Part shown: one piece after another, positions 16,343-24,679 of the stretch
Numbering within the stretch: the stretch's first letter is position 1
How the letters are laid out: every line of letters starts with the position of its first letter
Assembly (NCBI GenBank): GCA_965228425.1
Contig: OZ245815.1
Coordinates: 1,984,001 to 2,048,000 of the forward strand
Length of the DNA: 64,000 nt
Direction of reading: 5' to 3'
Origin: JAJFJD01 sp965228425
Lineage (GTDB): Bacteria > Pseudomonadota > Alphaproteobacteria > UBA8366
Made by a program: the position numbers and the translations under genes
The notes under the pieces: generated by a model
The model's database searches: none
The model's input: the letters and a program-made list of their open reading frames with translations, nothing else
What the model was told of the DNA's origin: nothing

Positions 16343-17413
16343 GTGACACAGCGAAATCATCTGCCCGCCAAGCCGTTCGAGCCTGTCCAGGACCCGGCGG
16401 GGTGGGTCGCGTCCGACTTGGCGGCGAGCGGCGCGTACCTGTTTCATCTCGAACCGGCGCATGTGGCGGAATTGGATGCGGCGATTCAGGCGCTCCAGAA
16501 ACCGGCCGTGCCGATCATGGAGATTACCCGCGATCGGTTTCCGTTACCGACTTTGGCGGAGGATCTTCGCGCGATCCGGGCGGAGATTATCGAAGGTCGG
16601 GGGTTCGTGCAGATTCGCGGATTTCCGGTGGACAAATACACCCATGAACAGTCGGCCATCGCCTTCTGGGGCATCGGCGCACACCTTGGCGACGGTGTCT
16701 TTTCGCAAAACAAGAAGGGGCATGTGCTCGGCCATATCACCGATATCGGGCAAACCGTCCGCGACCGGAGCCAGCGCGGGCCATATTCCAGCGACACGAT
16801 CCCGTTTCATGTCGACTGTTGCGACATCGTCGGGCTGCTATGCCTGCACACCGCGCGGGGCGGGGGTGAGAGCAGCCTCGCCAGTTCGGTTACGATTCAC
16901 AACGAGATGCTAAAGCGACGGCCCGATCTGGTGCGGGTGCTGGCCGAACCTTACTACCGGGACCGGCGCGACGAGGTGCCGCCGGGCATGCCGCCTTGGT
17001 ACAGCTTGGCGGTGTTCCATTATCACCAGGGATATCTCAGCACCAGCATTGAGCCGACCTATATGGGATCGGCCCATCGTCTGGAGGGAATCCCGGAAAT
17101 GACGCCGGAACAGAAGGAAGCCCTAACCCTGGTCCAGGCGATCGCCGCGGAGCAGCGGCTGGATATCGCTTTTGAACCGGGCGACATGCAGTTTCTCAAC
17201 AACTACGTGATCATGCATACCCGCCAGGCGTTCGATGACGACCCGGACCCGGCGCATCGCCGTCACCTGCTGCGGCTATGGCTTAAGAACAAGGGGTGCC
17301 GTCCCTTGCCGGAGGCTTATTTCGCACGGCATGGGGATCCCGGCGCGGTGGATTGGCCGGGCGGGATCGTCGGGCCCGATACGGTTTTGAACGCGCCGCT
17401 GACGCCGCGCTAG
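16343..17413 (+). CDS. TauD/TfdA-superfamily dioxygenase (long subfamily, copy 2)
   Basis: With a GTG start at 16343 (GAGGTGA upstream) the product has 356 residues. The facial triad is in IPFHVDCCDIVGLLCL (H-x-D) and NNYVIMHTRQAFDD (distal His), followed by RRHLLRLWLKNKG. PAGWVASDL near the N-terminus and ITRDRFPLP match the other long-subfamily members. The frame is open back to 15983, but that part is antisense to the FAD-subunit gene. It is divergent from the molybdenum hydroxylase operon, and the enoyl-CoA hydratase gene faces it 14 bp downstream. Start codon is the least certain feature. Confidence 0.85.
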   Translation: MTQRNHLPAKPFEPVQDPAGWVASDLAASGAYLFHLEPAHVAELDAAIQALQKPAVPIMEITRDRFPLPTLAEDLRAIRAEIIEGRGFVQIRGFPVDKYTHEQSAIAFWGIGAHLGDGVFSQNKKGHVLGHITDIGQTVRDRSQRGPYSSDTIPFHVDCCDIVGLLCLHTARGGGESSLASSVTIHNEMLKRRPDLVRVLAEPYYRDRRDEVPPGMPPWYSLAVFHYHQGYLSTSIEPTYMGSAHRLEGIPEMTPEQKEALTLVQAIAAEQRLDIAFEPGDMQFLNNYVIMHTRQAFDDDPDPAHRRHLLRLWLKNKGCRPLPEAYFARHGDPGAVDWPGGIVGPDTVLNAPLTPR

Positions 17414-17427
17414 GGATAGCGCGGCGC

Positions 17428-18240
17428 TCATTTGCCTTTGCTGGCCTTCTCGGCCTCGTCCCAATTGAACAGAAGCGGCTGCTTATCGAGGAACCGGCCG
17501 ACCGCGTCCGAGTGATATTGGGAATCATACGCGACCGCCTGGCCGAAGGCTTCGAGTTCTCCGAGCCCGCGAAAATCCTGATTGAAGGATTGATTTAGAA
17601 TGTTCTTGGAGATGCCGATGGCGTCGCGCGACGAATGGCGGAAGCGCTCGGCGAGCTTGACGGCTTCGTCCATCAGTTGGTCGGTTTCGTGGATCTCGTA
17701 CACGATGCCCAGTTCCTTGGCCTCTTCGGGACCGAAGGAGCGGGCAGAGAAGATCAGCTCCTTCGCCTTTTGCAGCCCCACGATGCGCGGCAGCAGGAAG
17801 AAACCGCCGACGTCGGGCACCAACCCAATCCGTCCGAACACCTGGCAGAATCGTGCCCGGGTCGAGGCCAGGATGAAATCGCCGGCGAGCGCGATATTGA
17901 TGCCGGCACCGTAGGCCGCGCCGTCGACTGCCGTAATCACCGGCAACTCCAGGCTGACGAGTTCGTAGAGCCAGACATAGATATTCTGGATGCGTCGCCG
18001 GGTTTCCGATGGCGTGGCCTTGTCCTCGGACAAGCCCTGCAAGTCGCCGCCCGCGCAGAAGGCGCCGCCGGCCCCGGTGATGATGGCGGCGAAAAGCGAT
18101 TTGTCGTTCCGCATTTCCAGCACGACCTGAGAGAGTTCGTCGCGCATGGTCATGTCCAGCGCGTTGCGCTTATCCGGCCGGTTTAGCGTGACAAAGGCGA
18201 TACCGTCGCGGGTCTCGTAGGTAAGCGACTCGAAACTCAT
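17428..18240 (-). CDS. Enoyl-CoA hydratase/isomerase family protein (crotonase)
   Basis: The 270-residue protein shows the crotonase fold: FVTLNRPDKRNALDMTMRDE, then AIITGAGGAFCAGGDLQG and PVITAVDGAAYGAGINIALA forming the oxyanion hole, and FGRIGLVPDVGGFFLLPRIV. The aspartate in LVPDVGG replaces the Glu of classical hydratases, suggesting isomerase or other crotonase chemistry. GGGAG lies 6 bases before the ATG at 18240; the frame extends to 18318 without support. It would act on an acyl-CoA in the cytoplasm, in keeping with the CoA transferase and acyl-CoA dehydrogenase genes nearby. Confidence 0.88.
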   Translation of the reverse strand: MSFESLTYETRDGIAFVTLNRPDKRNALDMTMRDELSQVVLEMRNDKSLFAAIITGAGGAFCAGGDLQGLSEDKATPSETRRRIQNIYVWLYELVSLELPVITAVDGAAYGAGINIALAGDFILASTRARFCQVFGRIGLVPDVGGFFLLPRIVGLQKAKELIFSARSFGPEEAKELGIVYEIHETDQLMDEAVKLAERFRHSSRDAIGISKNILNQSFNQDFRGLGELEAFGQAVAYDSQYHSDAVGRFLDKQPLLFNWDEAEKASKGK

Positions 18241-18384
18241 AGTGGGCTCCCGGTTGGCTATTCTATTCGTGCGGATCGCGTCGGGCGCGATGGGCCGAAC
18301 GATACCATGGGAAGCCAACGAGGCAGAAACCGGCGTGGACTAATCAGTGCCTGGACGAGCTGCTCGCCATTCTACGGAAACGAA

Positions 18385-18411
18385 GAACGGCCGCCACAAG
18401 GACGGCCGTTC
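18385..18411 (-). terminator. Terminator-like hairpin after the first arginine-rich gene
   Basis: A 9-bp perfect stem (GAACGGCCG / CGGCCGTTC) lies 36 bp beyond the stop at 18447 and is followed on the minus strand by TTCGTTTCC. The T-tract is interrupted. The similar hairpin after the paralogue (19117-19142) supports a terminator role. Confidence 0.55.
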
Positions 18412-18446
18412 AATCGACTGAAATCGCGATAAACGATATGAAACGA

Positions 18447-18905
18447 TTAGTCGTCGCTTCGCGGCGGCGCGCCGCCGCTATCGTCTCCGCCGCTGGAACT
18501 GCCGCCGGCTTGGTCGAGCCAGAACGCCCGGCGTGCCTCGCGGCAATCGGCCCGCGAACCGCCGCTGGCGCGGCACTCGCGAAATATATTGCGTGCCTGT
18601 CCGCGCAGGTTACGCATTTCGCGATGCGCCTCCCGGCGGCAAACACGCCGGTTCGGACGCTCCGCGATGGCGCGGCAATTTTCCCGCAAATCGCCCCGGA
18701 TGGACCGGCGGGCGTTGCGGGCTTCACTGCGCGAAATTGCGGCAATCTCGATTGCCGTTGCATTGGCCTTGGCCGACGGTGTGGCGTTCATACCGTCAAT
18801 GGCCGCGGCACTCCCCGTTGCGGGCGCGAGTATCGTCGCCGCGAACAGGGCAGCAGCCACCGAAAGGGCGGCTTTGCGGGGAAGGTGTAACAAATTCAAA
18901 CGCAT
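18447..18905 (-). CDS. Arginine-rich secreted protein, paralogue A
   Basis: The 152-residue product has a signal peptide (KAALSVAAALFAATILAP, then GSAAA) and a mature region rich in Arg, with RSEARNARRSIRGDLREN and several cysteines (ENCRAI, RRVCRRE, FRECRAS, ADCREAR). It ends SGGAPPRSDD. The protein at 19169-19768 ends PPPRSDD and has the same leader layout, so the two are probably paralogues. GGGAGAGA lies before ATG 18905; the frame to 18995 precedes that site. It would be periplasmic or secreted and is predicted helical and strongly basic. No family recognised; binding of acidic polymers is only a guess. Confidence 0.75.
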   Translation of the reverse strand: MRLNLLHLPRKAALSVAAALFAATILAPATGSAAAIDGMNATPSAKANATAIEIAAISRSEARNARRSIRGDLRENCRAIAERPNRRVCRREAHREMRNLRGQARNIFRECRASGGSRADCREARRAFWLDQAGGSSSGGDDSGGAPPRSDD

Positions 18906-18992
18906 GATGAGTCTCTCCCTCTGTGGCAGTCCCGCCCCTATACGCAACCCGAAATAGCCGGTTACGCAGGACTGTAGAGGGAGCGTGGCAGG

Positions 18993-19013
18993 CAAATCTT
19001 AATGCGGCGTTAA
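18993..19013 (-). promoter_or_regulatory. Motif shared upstream of both arginine-rich genes (site A)
   Basis: A 21-bp segment, in the minus direction TTAAC-N6-TTAAGATTTG, agrees at 15 of 21 positions with the segment at 19859-19879 upstream of the paralogue, at nearly the same distance from the start codon (88 versus 91 bp). It may be a common promoter element or operator. Inferred by eye only. Confidence 0.4.
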
Positions 19014-19116
19014 ATCTTCCTAAGGCGCGTTAAGACATTTGTCTAAAGTGTGAGAATAATTGTAAGTATTTGATATGGTTAAGATAATGATCTCATATAT
19101 TTGTGCCGGCAATGGA

Positions 19117-19142
19117 AAACGGCCGCCCGAAGGCGGCCGTTT
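19117..19142 (-). terminator. Intrinsic terminator after the second arginine-rich gene
   Basis: A perfect 11-bp stem with a 4-base loop (19117-19127 / 19132-19142, core GGCCGCC) lies 26 bp beyond the stop at 19169. On the minus strand it ends in TTTTCC. The adjacent TTT is part of the stem, so the tail is short but terminator-like. Confidence 0.65.
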
Positions 19143-19168
19143 ATCCGTCAGCGTAGCGCGTAACCGGG

Positions 19169-19768
19169 TCAGTCGTCGCTGCGCGGCGGTGGCGTGCCGT
19201 CGCCGACATCACCGTCGCCTCCGCCGCCGCCGCTTAGGGCGTCGCGGAGCCTTTTACGGGCTTCCTCCCGGGCATTGCGATACTCGTTCCGGGCTTCACC
19301 GCGGGCATCCCGGAACTGAGCGCGCGCCTGTTGCCGCGCATCCCGCAATTGGTCGCGGGCGTCCCGAACCTGATCGCGGAATTCACGGCGGGCGCTGCGG
19401 GGATCTTCCCGCCGACCGTCCCTGAAGTCACGACGCGCTTCGCGAACCGTCTTGCGAAAATCACGCGCGGCGTTTCGGGCGGCCTTACGCCGGTCTCGAA
19501 TTGCGTCGCGGGTTGCCCGACGAAAATCCCGGCGGGCCTGCCGACGCTCCCGCTGGAACTGACGGCGCAACTGCCGTCGTTCCCGCGGCGAAACTACGGC
19601 CACTTGGACCGCATCCACCGGGTTCACCGTCGCGACCTTCATTTGCGGTTCGATACCGCTAACGGCCTTCGCATCGGCGTGTCCGGGGGTAAATAAAACC
19701 GCGGCAAACAGTGCTGCGGCTGCAATGACCGCCCGTGCCGGCGGCCGTCCCACTGTCGAAATATGCAT
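19169..19768 (-). CDS. Arginine-rich heptad-repeat secreted protein, paralogue B
   Basis: The 199-residue product has a signal peptide (ARAVIAAAALFAAVLFTPG, cleavage near HADA). From residue 60 to 178 it is built of Arg-rich heptads such as VRDARDQ, LRDARQQ, ARGEARN, EYRNARE. This implies a long charged helix or coiled coil, with Arg and Asp/Glu at fixed spacing. The tail is glycine-rich and ends PPPRSDD, like paralogue A. GAGGGAGAGA precedes the ATG. It lacks the cysteines of paralogue A. Low-complexity composition makes homology assignment unreliable; I do not recognise a family. Export to the periplasm is inferred. Confidence 0.75.
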   Translation of the reverse strand: MHISTVGRPPARAVIAAAALFAAVLFTPGHADAKAVSGIEPQMKVATVNPVDAVQVAVVSPRERRQLRRQFQRERRQARRDFRRATRDAIRDRRKAARNAARDFRKTVREARRDFRDGRREDPRSARREFRDQVRDARDQLRDARQQARAQFRDARGEARNEYRNAREEARKRLRDALSGGGGGDGDVGDGTPPPRSDD

Positions 19769-19858
19769 GATGCAATCTCTCCCTCATTGCGCTGTCCCCA
19801 CATCCGCGCGCGATCAACGCACGGGCCTACACCGGGTCAGCGGGGTGAGCGTTGCACC

Positions 19859-19879
19859 CAATTCTTAACGAAGTGTTAG
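19859..19879 (-). promoter_or_regulatory. Motif shared upstream of both arginine-rich genes (site B)
   Basis: In the minus direction CTAAC-N6-TTAAGAATTG, the counterpart of 18993-19013. Conserved positions are concentrated in the TAAC and TTAAGA halves, which are roughly inverted relative to each other. Confidence 0.4.
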
Positions 19880-19957
19880 CACCTCCTAACAGGGCTTTAA
19901 TTCGTATAACCTAATGAATTAACGAGATAAATCGTCAGGAATAAGATGCTAAAAGTG

Positions 19958-21034
19958 TTAAGCAGGGACCAAAGGAGCGTGAAGTCGCACGCCGGGCGTT
20001 ATGATGCCGCCGCGGTTGCCGGGCTCGACGTCACCGTAGCGTGCCGCGAAACTCGGTGGCAGCGGACGGCCGTCGGGCGGGCACAACCACAATCGCAGTA
20101 GATGCCTTTTGCGATCGGGTTCCTCCCAATCCACATAGTCGGTGCGGTCGTGCAGAATTTGGTGATTGTGCAAAAACTGCAGGTCTCCCGGCTCGAAATC
20201 CATATTGAGATGGATATCCTTCTCTTCCGCGATCGCGTCGAATAGGTCTAATGCCTGAATTTGCCGCTCGGTCAGCGGCGCCACGTCTTCGAACCGTTGC
20301 GCGGATTCGATGTAACGGCGAACGTAGTAGCAAGTCAGGCGCCCTTCGAACCAGTTCATGATGGGAACCATGAAGTAAGGGGCCATGCCTGCCGGCACTT
20401 CGCCCCGCCGGTCCACCTTGAAGGGCCGGAACAATTCTGCCGTGAGGTCCGGATCGCGCGCCAGCATTTCGTTATAGAGCGTCGTCGAACTGATGATGCT
20501 GCTGAGTCCGCCGCTTTTCGCTTTCTTAAGGCACATGAGTCCGACGATGTCGCAGGAGTCGGCGTGATAAAATTGCCGCCGGTCCGTTTGATAGATTCGC
20601 GCATTGGGATCGTCGGCGTCGTAGCCAAGATCGCGGACATGCCCCAGGACGTGGCCTTTGCCGTTCTGGGAGACCGCTTTGCCGAGATAGCTGCCGAGAC
20701 CCCAGAAGATCGCCGCCGCGTCGGTCACCGAACGGCCCTCCATGGGAATGCCGCGGATCAGGATGAAGCCGCGCCCGGACAGCAGTTCCCGTCGAATCCC
20801 ATCCAGCGCAGGGCCAAGCGTGGGCAGCCGGAACTCGTCCCGGGTCATCTGTGTCAGATCGATCCCCTGACGCTGAAAATCGGACAACGCGGTTTCAATT
20901 TCGCCCAGTTCGGCGGCGTTCAGCGTGTACATCCAATGGGGGTCGGCCGTCATGTCCCGGCCGTACCAAGCCGCGGGACCGGTAATGGGTCCAGGCGGCA
21001 TGGCGTTTTCGGGAGCGAATTCGGCGGCTGACAT
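19958..21034 (-). CDS. TauD/TfdA-superfamily dioxygenase (long subfamily, copy 3)
   Basis: The 358-residue protein has the H-x-D of QFYHADSCDIVGLMCL, the distal His of HNHQILHDRTDYVDW and RKRHLLRLWLCPP. GPAAWYGRDM and MTRDEFRLPTLGP match the other long-subfamily members. ATG 21034 lies two bases after the stop of the CaiB-type gene, so it is the last gene of a racemase-fold / acyl-CoA dehydrogenase / CoA transferase / dioxygenase operon. The upstream extension to 21094 lies within the CoA transferase gene. It is expected to hydroxylate an unknown carboxylate in the cytoplasm. Confidence 0.87.
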   Translation of the reverse strand: MSAAEFAPENAMPPGPITGPAAWYGRDMTADPHWMYTLNAAELGEIETALSDFQRQGIDLTQMTRDEFRLPTLGPALDGIRRELLSGRGFILIRGIPMEGRSVTDAAAIFWGLGSYLGKAVSQNGKGHVLGHVRDLGYDADDPNARIYQTDRRQFYHADSCDIVGLMCLKKAKSGGLSSIISSTTLYNEMLARDPDLTAELFRPFKVDRRGEVPAGMAPYFMVPIMNWFEGRLTCYYVRRYIESAQRFEDVAPLTERQIQALDLFDAIAEEKDIHLNMDFEPGDLQFLHNHQILHDRTDYVDWEEPDRKRHLLRLWLCPPDGRPLPPSFAARYGDVEPGNRGGIITPGVRLHAPLVPA

Positions 21035-21036
21035 TC

Positions 21037-22236
21037 TCAGATTACTCCGTCGCGTTCCATCGCATCGAGTTCGTCGGCGCCGATGCCCAGCCAATCGCCG
21101 TAGATTTCGCGATTATGCGCCCCCAGATCGGCGCTCGGCTCGATCGGCATGAGCGGCGAGTCATGGAACCGCAAGGGGCTGTTCTGCAGGGCGATTCGGC
21201 CGAGGTCCGGATGATCCATCCACGTCAGCATGCCGCGTTCGTGCAGATGCTCGTCATTGACCACCTCGTCGAGACCCCGCACGGGGGCACAGGGAAAACC
21301 GTGCTTGCGCGAGATATCGAGTAAGTCGTCCTTGTCGAGCGTTTGTGTCCAACCGCTAACAAGATCGTTGACCTCGTCCAGGATCAGGGCGCGGTCGTGA
21401 TTGGTCGCATAGCGCGGATCGTCCTTGATGTCCTCGCGGCCCATCGCGCGCAGCAGATTGTGGAAATGACCGTCGTTGGTGCAATTGATCGCCGCGTGAC
21501 CGTCGCGCGTGGGGTACACGTTGTAGGGCGATATCGAGAGACCGCCGTGCTGATTGCCGGTGCGCGGCGGCTCCTTCTGTCCCATGCTGTAGTACATCCC
21601 GAGGTTGGAGGCGAGCGAGGCGAGAATCGCCTCCTGCATGGAGACTTCGACCATGCGGCCCTTTCCGGTCCGTTCGCGTTCGACCAGCGCCGTGACGATC
21701 GCGGCATAGAGATGCACGCCGCCCGAGAAATCGCAGACCGCGGCCCCGGCCTTCAGCGGCGGGCTGTCCTCGGTTCCGGTCACGCTCATCACGCCGGATG
21801 ACGCTTGCACGGTCAGGTCCATCGCCAGGTCGTCGCGGCGCGGGCCGCTGCGGCCGTATCCGCTGGAGCATCCGTAGACCAGTCGCGGATTTGTCGTGCT
21901 CAGCACGTCCCAACCCAGGTTCATGTTGTCCATCGCGTCGGGCGCGAAGTTCTCCAAAACCACGTCCGCCTTCTTCACCATCTCGAGGTAGATGTCGCGG
22001 CCGCGTGGCGTCTTCAGGTTCAGGGTGACGCAGCGTTTGTTGGAGTTGAGCAGCGCGAACGGCACGGAATGGTTCTTGGCCTTGCCGCGGTGCCGCAGAT
22101 GCTCGCCCTTCAGGGGTTCGATCTTGATGACGTCCGCGCCGGCCATGGCCAGCAGGAAACCGGCATACGGGCCGTTATAGATGTGCCCCATATCGAGCAC
22201 GGTCATCCCTTCCAGCGGATAGGCGCGCTGTTCCAT
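21037..22236 (-). CDS. CaiB/BaiF family III CoA-transferase
   Basis: The 399-residue protein starts YPLEGMTVLDMGHIYNGPYA and has the family III features GADVIKIEPLKGEHLRHRG, SNKRCVTLNLKTPRGRD, and the catalytic Asp in LAMDLTVQASSGVMSVTG. Such enzymes move CoA between carboxylic acids through aspartyl-CoA intermediates. The start at 22236 has AAGGAAGG upstream and lies 5 bp after the acyl-CoA dehydrogenase stop; the longer frame to 22347 overlaps that gene. Together with its neighbours it would activate an acid and pass it to dehydrogenation. Confidence 0.9.
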   Translation of the reverse strand: MEQRAYPLEGMTVLDMGHIYNGPYAGFLLAMAGADVIKIEPLKGEHLRHRGKAKNHSVPFALLNSNKRCVTLNLKTPRGRDIYLEMVKKADVVLENFAPDAMDNMNLGWDVLSTTNPRLVYGCSSGYGRSGPRRDDLAMDLTVQASSGVMSVTGTEDSPPLKAGAAVCDFSGGVHLYAAIVTALVERERTGKGRMVEVSMQEAILASLASNLGMYYSMGQKEPPRTGNQHGGLSISPYNVYPTRDGHAAINCTNDGHFHNLLRAMGREDIKDDPRYATNHDRALILDEVNDLVSGWTQTLDKDDLLDISRKHGFPCAPVRGLDEVVNDEHLHERGMLTWMDHPDLGRIALQNSPLRFHDSPLMPIEPSADLGAHNREIYGDWLGIGADELDAMERDGVI

Positions 22237-22241
22237 GGGGT

Positions 22242-23420
22242 TCAATTCCTTCCTTTTCGTTGGTGCAGCAAATCCCGGGCGATCACCATTCGATGGACCT
22301 CGGACGGGCCTTCGCCGATACGCTTGATGCGAAGTTCGCGATACCACCGTTCCAGCGGCAATTCGTTGGAGACGCCGAGGCTGCCGAAGATCTGGACGCA
22401 GCGATCGATAACCCGGCCGGCGGTTTCCGTCGAGTAGAGTTTCGCGATCGAAGCATCCACTTTGATGTCATGGCCCAGCTCGCCGCGCCAGGCCGCTTGA
22501 TAGGTCAGCAGCCGGGCAGCGCGCAACTCGACCTCTGAGTCCGCGATCATCCATTGGATGGCCTGCTTGTCGGCGAGCGGACTGCGAAACGTCTCGCGCT
22601 GCTTGGCCCAATCGATGGCCATGTCGAGCGCGGCCTGGGCAATGCCAATGACGCCGGCGGCGTAGGGCAGTCGGCCCTGCACGAGCCAGTGCTCGGCCAG
22701 GGCGAATCCCTGTCCTTCTTCCCCGATGCGGTTCTCGACCGGGATTTCGTAATTCTCGAAGACGAGTTCATAGGGGGAATACGAGCGAATGACCGGGATC
22801 GGCCGCGCCTCGTATCCCGGCTTGTCGGTTTCCACCACGAAGCAGGTGATGCCGTCGCGGCCGTCTTCCAGTTCGGTGCGGGCGTAGAGAATGCCCCAAC
22901 GCGCTTGTCCGGCGCCGGTAATGTACATCTTGGTGCCGTTGACGATATAGCGGTCGCCGTTGCGCACCGCCCGCGTTCGGATCGACCGTCGGGGGTCCGA
23001 ACCGCCGCCGGCTTCGGTGATGGCGGTGAACGGCTTCTCGCCGGTTTCGATGGCGGGCAGGGCGAAGCGTTCGATCTGGTCCTGCGTGCCCTTGAAGATC
23101 ACGTTCGGCGGGTCCGAGCCAAAGGCGCCGCAGGCGGGCACGTATGCGCCCATCCGGCATTTCGCCGCTTCCTCGCTGACCACGATTTGGCCCATCAAAT
23201 CGAGCCCGGCGCCGCCGTATTCGCTGTGCGTTCGGATGCACCACAGCCCAAGGTCGCGCGCCTTCTTCTGCAACGGCCCCAGCAAATCGGGCGGCAGTTC
23301 GAACGAATCATGGGGGACCTGATCCTCGACCGGCTGAACGTCATTCGTCATGAAGCGCCGGACCGTGTCCTGCAGCATGGTGAGTTCTTCGGACAGCTCC
23401 CAACTGTCGGTATTCGTCAT
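22242..23420 (-). CDS. Acyl-CoA dehydrogenase
   Basis: The 392-residue FAD enzyme shows LGLWCIRTHSEYGGAGLDLM, FTAITEAGGGSDPRRSIRTR (flavin/acyl contact region) and VQIFGSLGVSNELPLERWYR followed by IGEGPSEVHRMVIARDLL. That last segment corresponds to the terminal GTSEIQ-type motif of the family. It introduces a 2,3 double bond into an acyl-CoA. ATG 23420 follows GGGAGAAAAAACCGG; the extension to 23498 lacks support. Five bases separate it from the CoA transferase gene, so the two are co-translated. Confidence 0.9.
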   Translation of the reverse strand: MTNTDSWELSEELTMLQDTVRRFMTNDVQPVEDQVPHDSFELPPDLLGPLQKKARDLGLWCIRTHSEYGGAGLDLMGQIVVSEEAAKCRMGAYVPACGAFGSDPPNVIFKGTQDQIERFALPAIETGEKPFTAITEAGGGSDPRRSIRTRAVRNGDRYIVNGTKMYITGAGQARWGILYARTELEDGRDGITCFVVETDKPGYEARPIPVIRSYSPYELVFENYEIPVENRIGEEGQGFALAEHWLVQGRLPYAAGVIGIAQAALDMAIDWAKQRETFRSPLADKQAIQWMIADSEVELRAARLLTYQAAWRGELGHDIKVDASIAKLYSTETAGRVIDRCVQIFGSLGVSNELPLERWYRELRIKRIGEGPSEVHRMVIARDLLHQRKGRN

Positions 23421-23526
23421 CCGGTTTTTTCTCCCGGCAGCGACAATGTTTTTTATCGCAGTTGATGGTCGGTTCGCGGGCGGGCAGGGCGTTATCAATT
23501 ATAGCAAGGATTGGAAATCGCGGCAG

Positions 23527-24183
23527 CTAGGCCTCGAACATGTGACGCAGCTTGCGGACCGCCGCCTCCGGTGCCCCCAGGGTGGGACGACCGGTGCGTT
23601 GTGCCACCAGTGGCCGCGTGGGTCCCATGGAGAACTGGCCAAGCAGAATGGCGTCGCAGCTTCCCGCCGCTTCGGCGGCGTCGACCACCAGCGCGTCATG
23701 TGCTGCCCGGTCGCCGGCATTCAGCAAAGCGGTGGCATCGGGCACATGCGTTTCTGACAGCGAGATCGCCTTTCCCGCCTCGGCAGCGCAACGCTCCAAT
23801 TCCGCCCGCAGCATGCGGTTGGTGCCCGGGTCTGTGGAGATCGATGCGAATGAGTTGCCGCCGGCGAGCGCCTCGTCGATCAATCCGTCGAAGGAGGTGA
23901 GGACGGGGATATTCAGACCTTTCTTTCCCTCAAGGACGGCCGGACCGAACAGCGAGCCGGTGACCAGGATCGCGCTGGCGCCGCTGTCGGCGCTATAGGC
24001 GAGCAACCGTTCCATCCGTTCGAAGATCGGTGGCGTGAGCGACCGGTCCGGCGCCAGATCGATATAAAGGGATTCATCGTAGAGGCTGACCGGGCGCGCA
24101 TCCGGCCAGATTTCGGCGAAGGCGGTCTCGACCGCGGCAATCGCGGGAATGACGGAATGAATCAGGCCTATTTTCGTTGTCAT
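23527..24183 (-). CDS. Asp/Glu racemase-fold protein lacking both catalytic cysteines
   Basis: The 218-residue protein has the two-domain fold of the aspartate/glutamate/hydantoin racemase superfamily: MTTKIGLIHSVIPAIAAVE, then SGASAILVTGSLFGPAV and CDAILLGQFSMGPTRPLV. In active racemases the last two segments carry the proton-transferring cysteines (usually CNT and GCT). Here they read TGS and GQFS, so two-base racemization is unlikely. It may act as a lyase, decarboxylase or binding protein. It heads the CoA transferase operon, 106 bp upstream of the acyl-CoA dehydrogenase, and is divergent from the parvulin gene. Confidence 0.75.
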   Translation of the reverse strand: MTTKIGLIHSVIPAIAAVETAFAEIWPDARPVSLYDESLYIDLAPDRSLTPPIFERMERLLAYSADSGASAILVTGSLFGPAVLEGKKGLNIPVLTSFDGLIDEALAGGNSFASISTDPGTNRMLRAELERCAAEAGKAISLSETHVPDATALLNAGDRAAHDALVVDAAEAAGSCDAILLGQFSMGPTRPLVAQRTGRPTLGAPEAAVRKLRHMFEA

Positions 24184-24340
24184 CGTGCGTTTCAGTCCTG
24201 TGTCGGCGGGATTGGTTCGGCAGTGTTGCGCGGAACGGGGCGGCGGGCAAATAGGCCTCGCTTTCACCCGTTCCGCGAGATATATAGGGCGAAAGCGGTA
24301 CCGAGTGGCCGCACCTCAATCACACAAAGGAAAGAGCCTG

Positions 24341-24661
24341 ATGGCCGATCAAGTGCGTGCGTCGCATATTCTCCTCATGTATGCCGGGTCCGAGCGGTCC
24401 ACCGCCACCCGAACCAAAGAAGAAGCGTTGACGCAGATCAACGACCTTAAATCTCAGGTCGATGCCGGCGGTGATTTTGGCGAACTTGCGAAAGCCAATT
24501 CCGACTGCCCGTCTTCGAACGACGGCGGCGATCTCGGCGCATTCGGCCGGGGCATGATGGTGCCGGAATTCGATGAAGCGGCCTTTGGGCTCGACGTCGG
24601 CGCCTGCAGCGACGTGGTAGAGACCGCGTTCGGGTATCACCTGATCCACCGCACCGAGTAA
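24341..24661 (+). CDS. Parvulin-type peptidyl-prolyl cis-trans isomerase
   Basis: The 106-residue protein is a single rotamase domain: VRASHILLMYAGSE, TKEEALTQINDLKSQV, FGELAKANSDCPSSNDGGDL, FGRGMMVPEFDEAAFGL and TAFGYHLIHRTE. No signal peptide is present, so it should act in the cytoplasm on proline bonds in proteins. AAGGAAAGAG precedes the ATG; the open frame upstream to 24185 lies in the divergent promoter region. The length equals a minimal PpiC/PpiD-type module. Confidence 0.92.
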   Translation: MADQVRASHILLMYAGSERSTATRTKEEALTQINDLKSQVDAGGDFGELAKANSDCPSSNDGGDLGAFGRGMMVPEFDEAAFGLDVGACSDVVETAFGYHLIHRTE

Positions 24662-24679
24662 GCGCCGCACGACGGCGCA

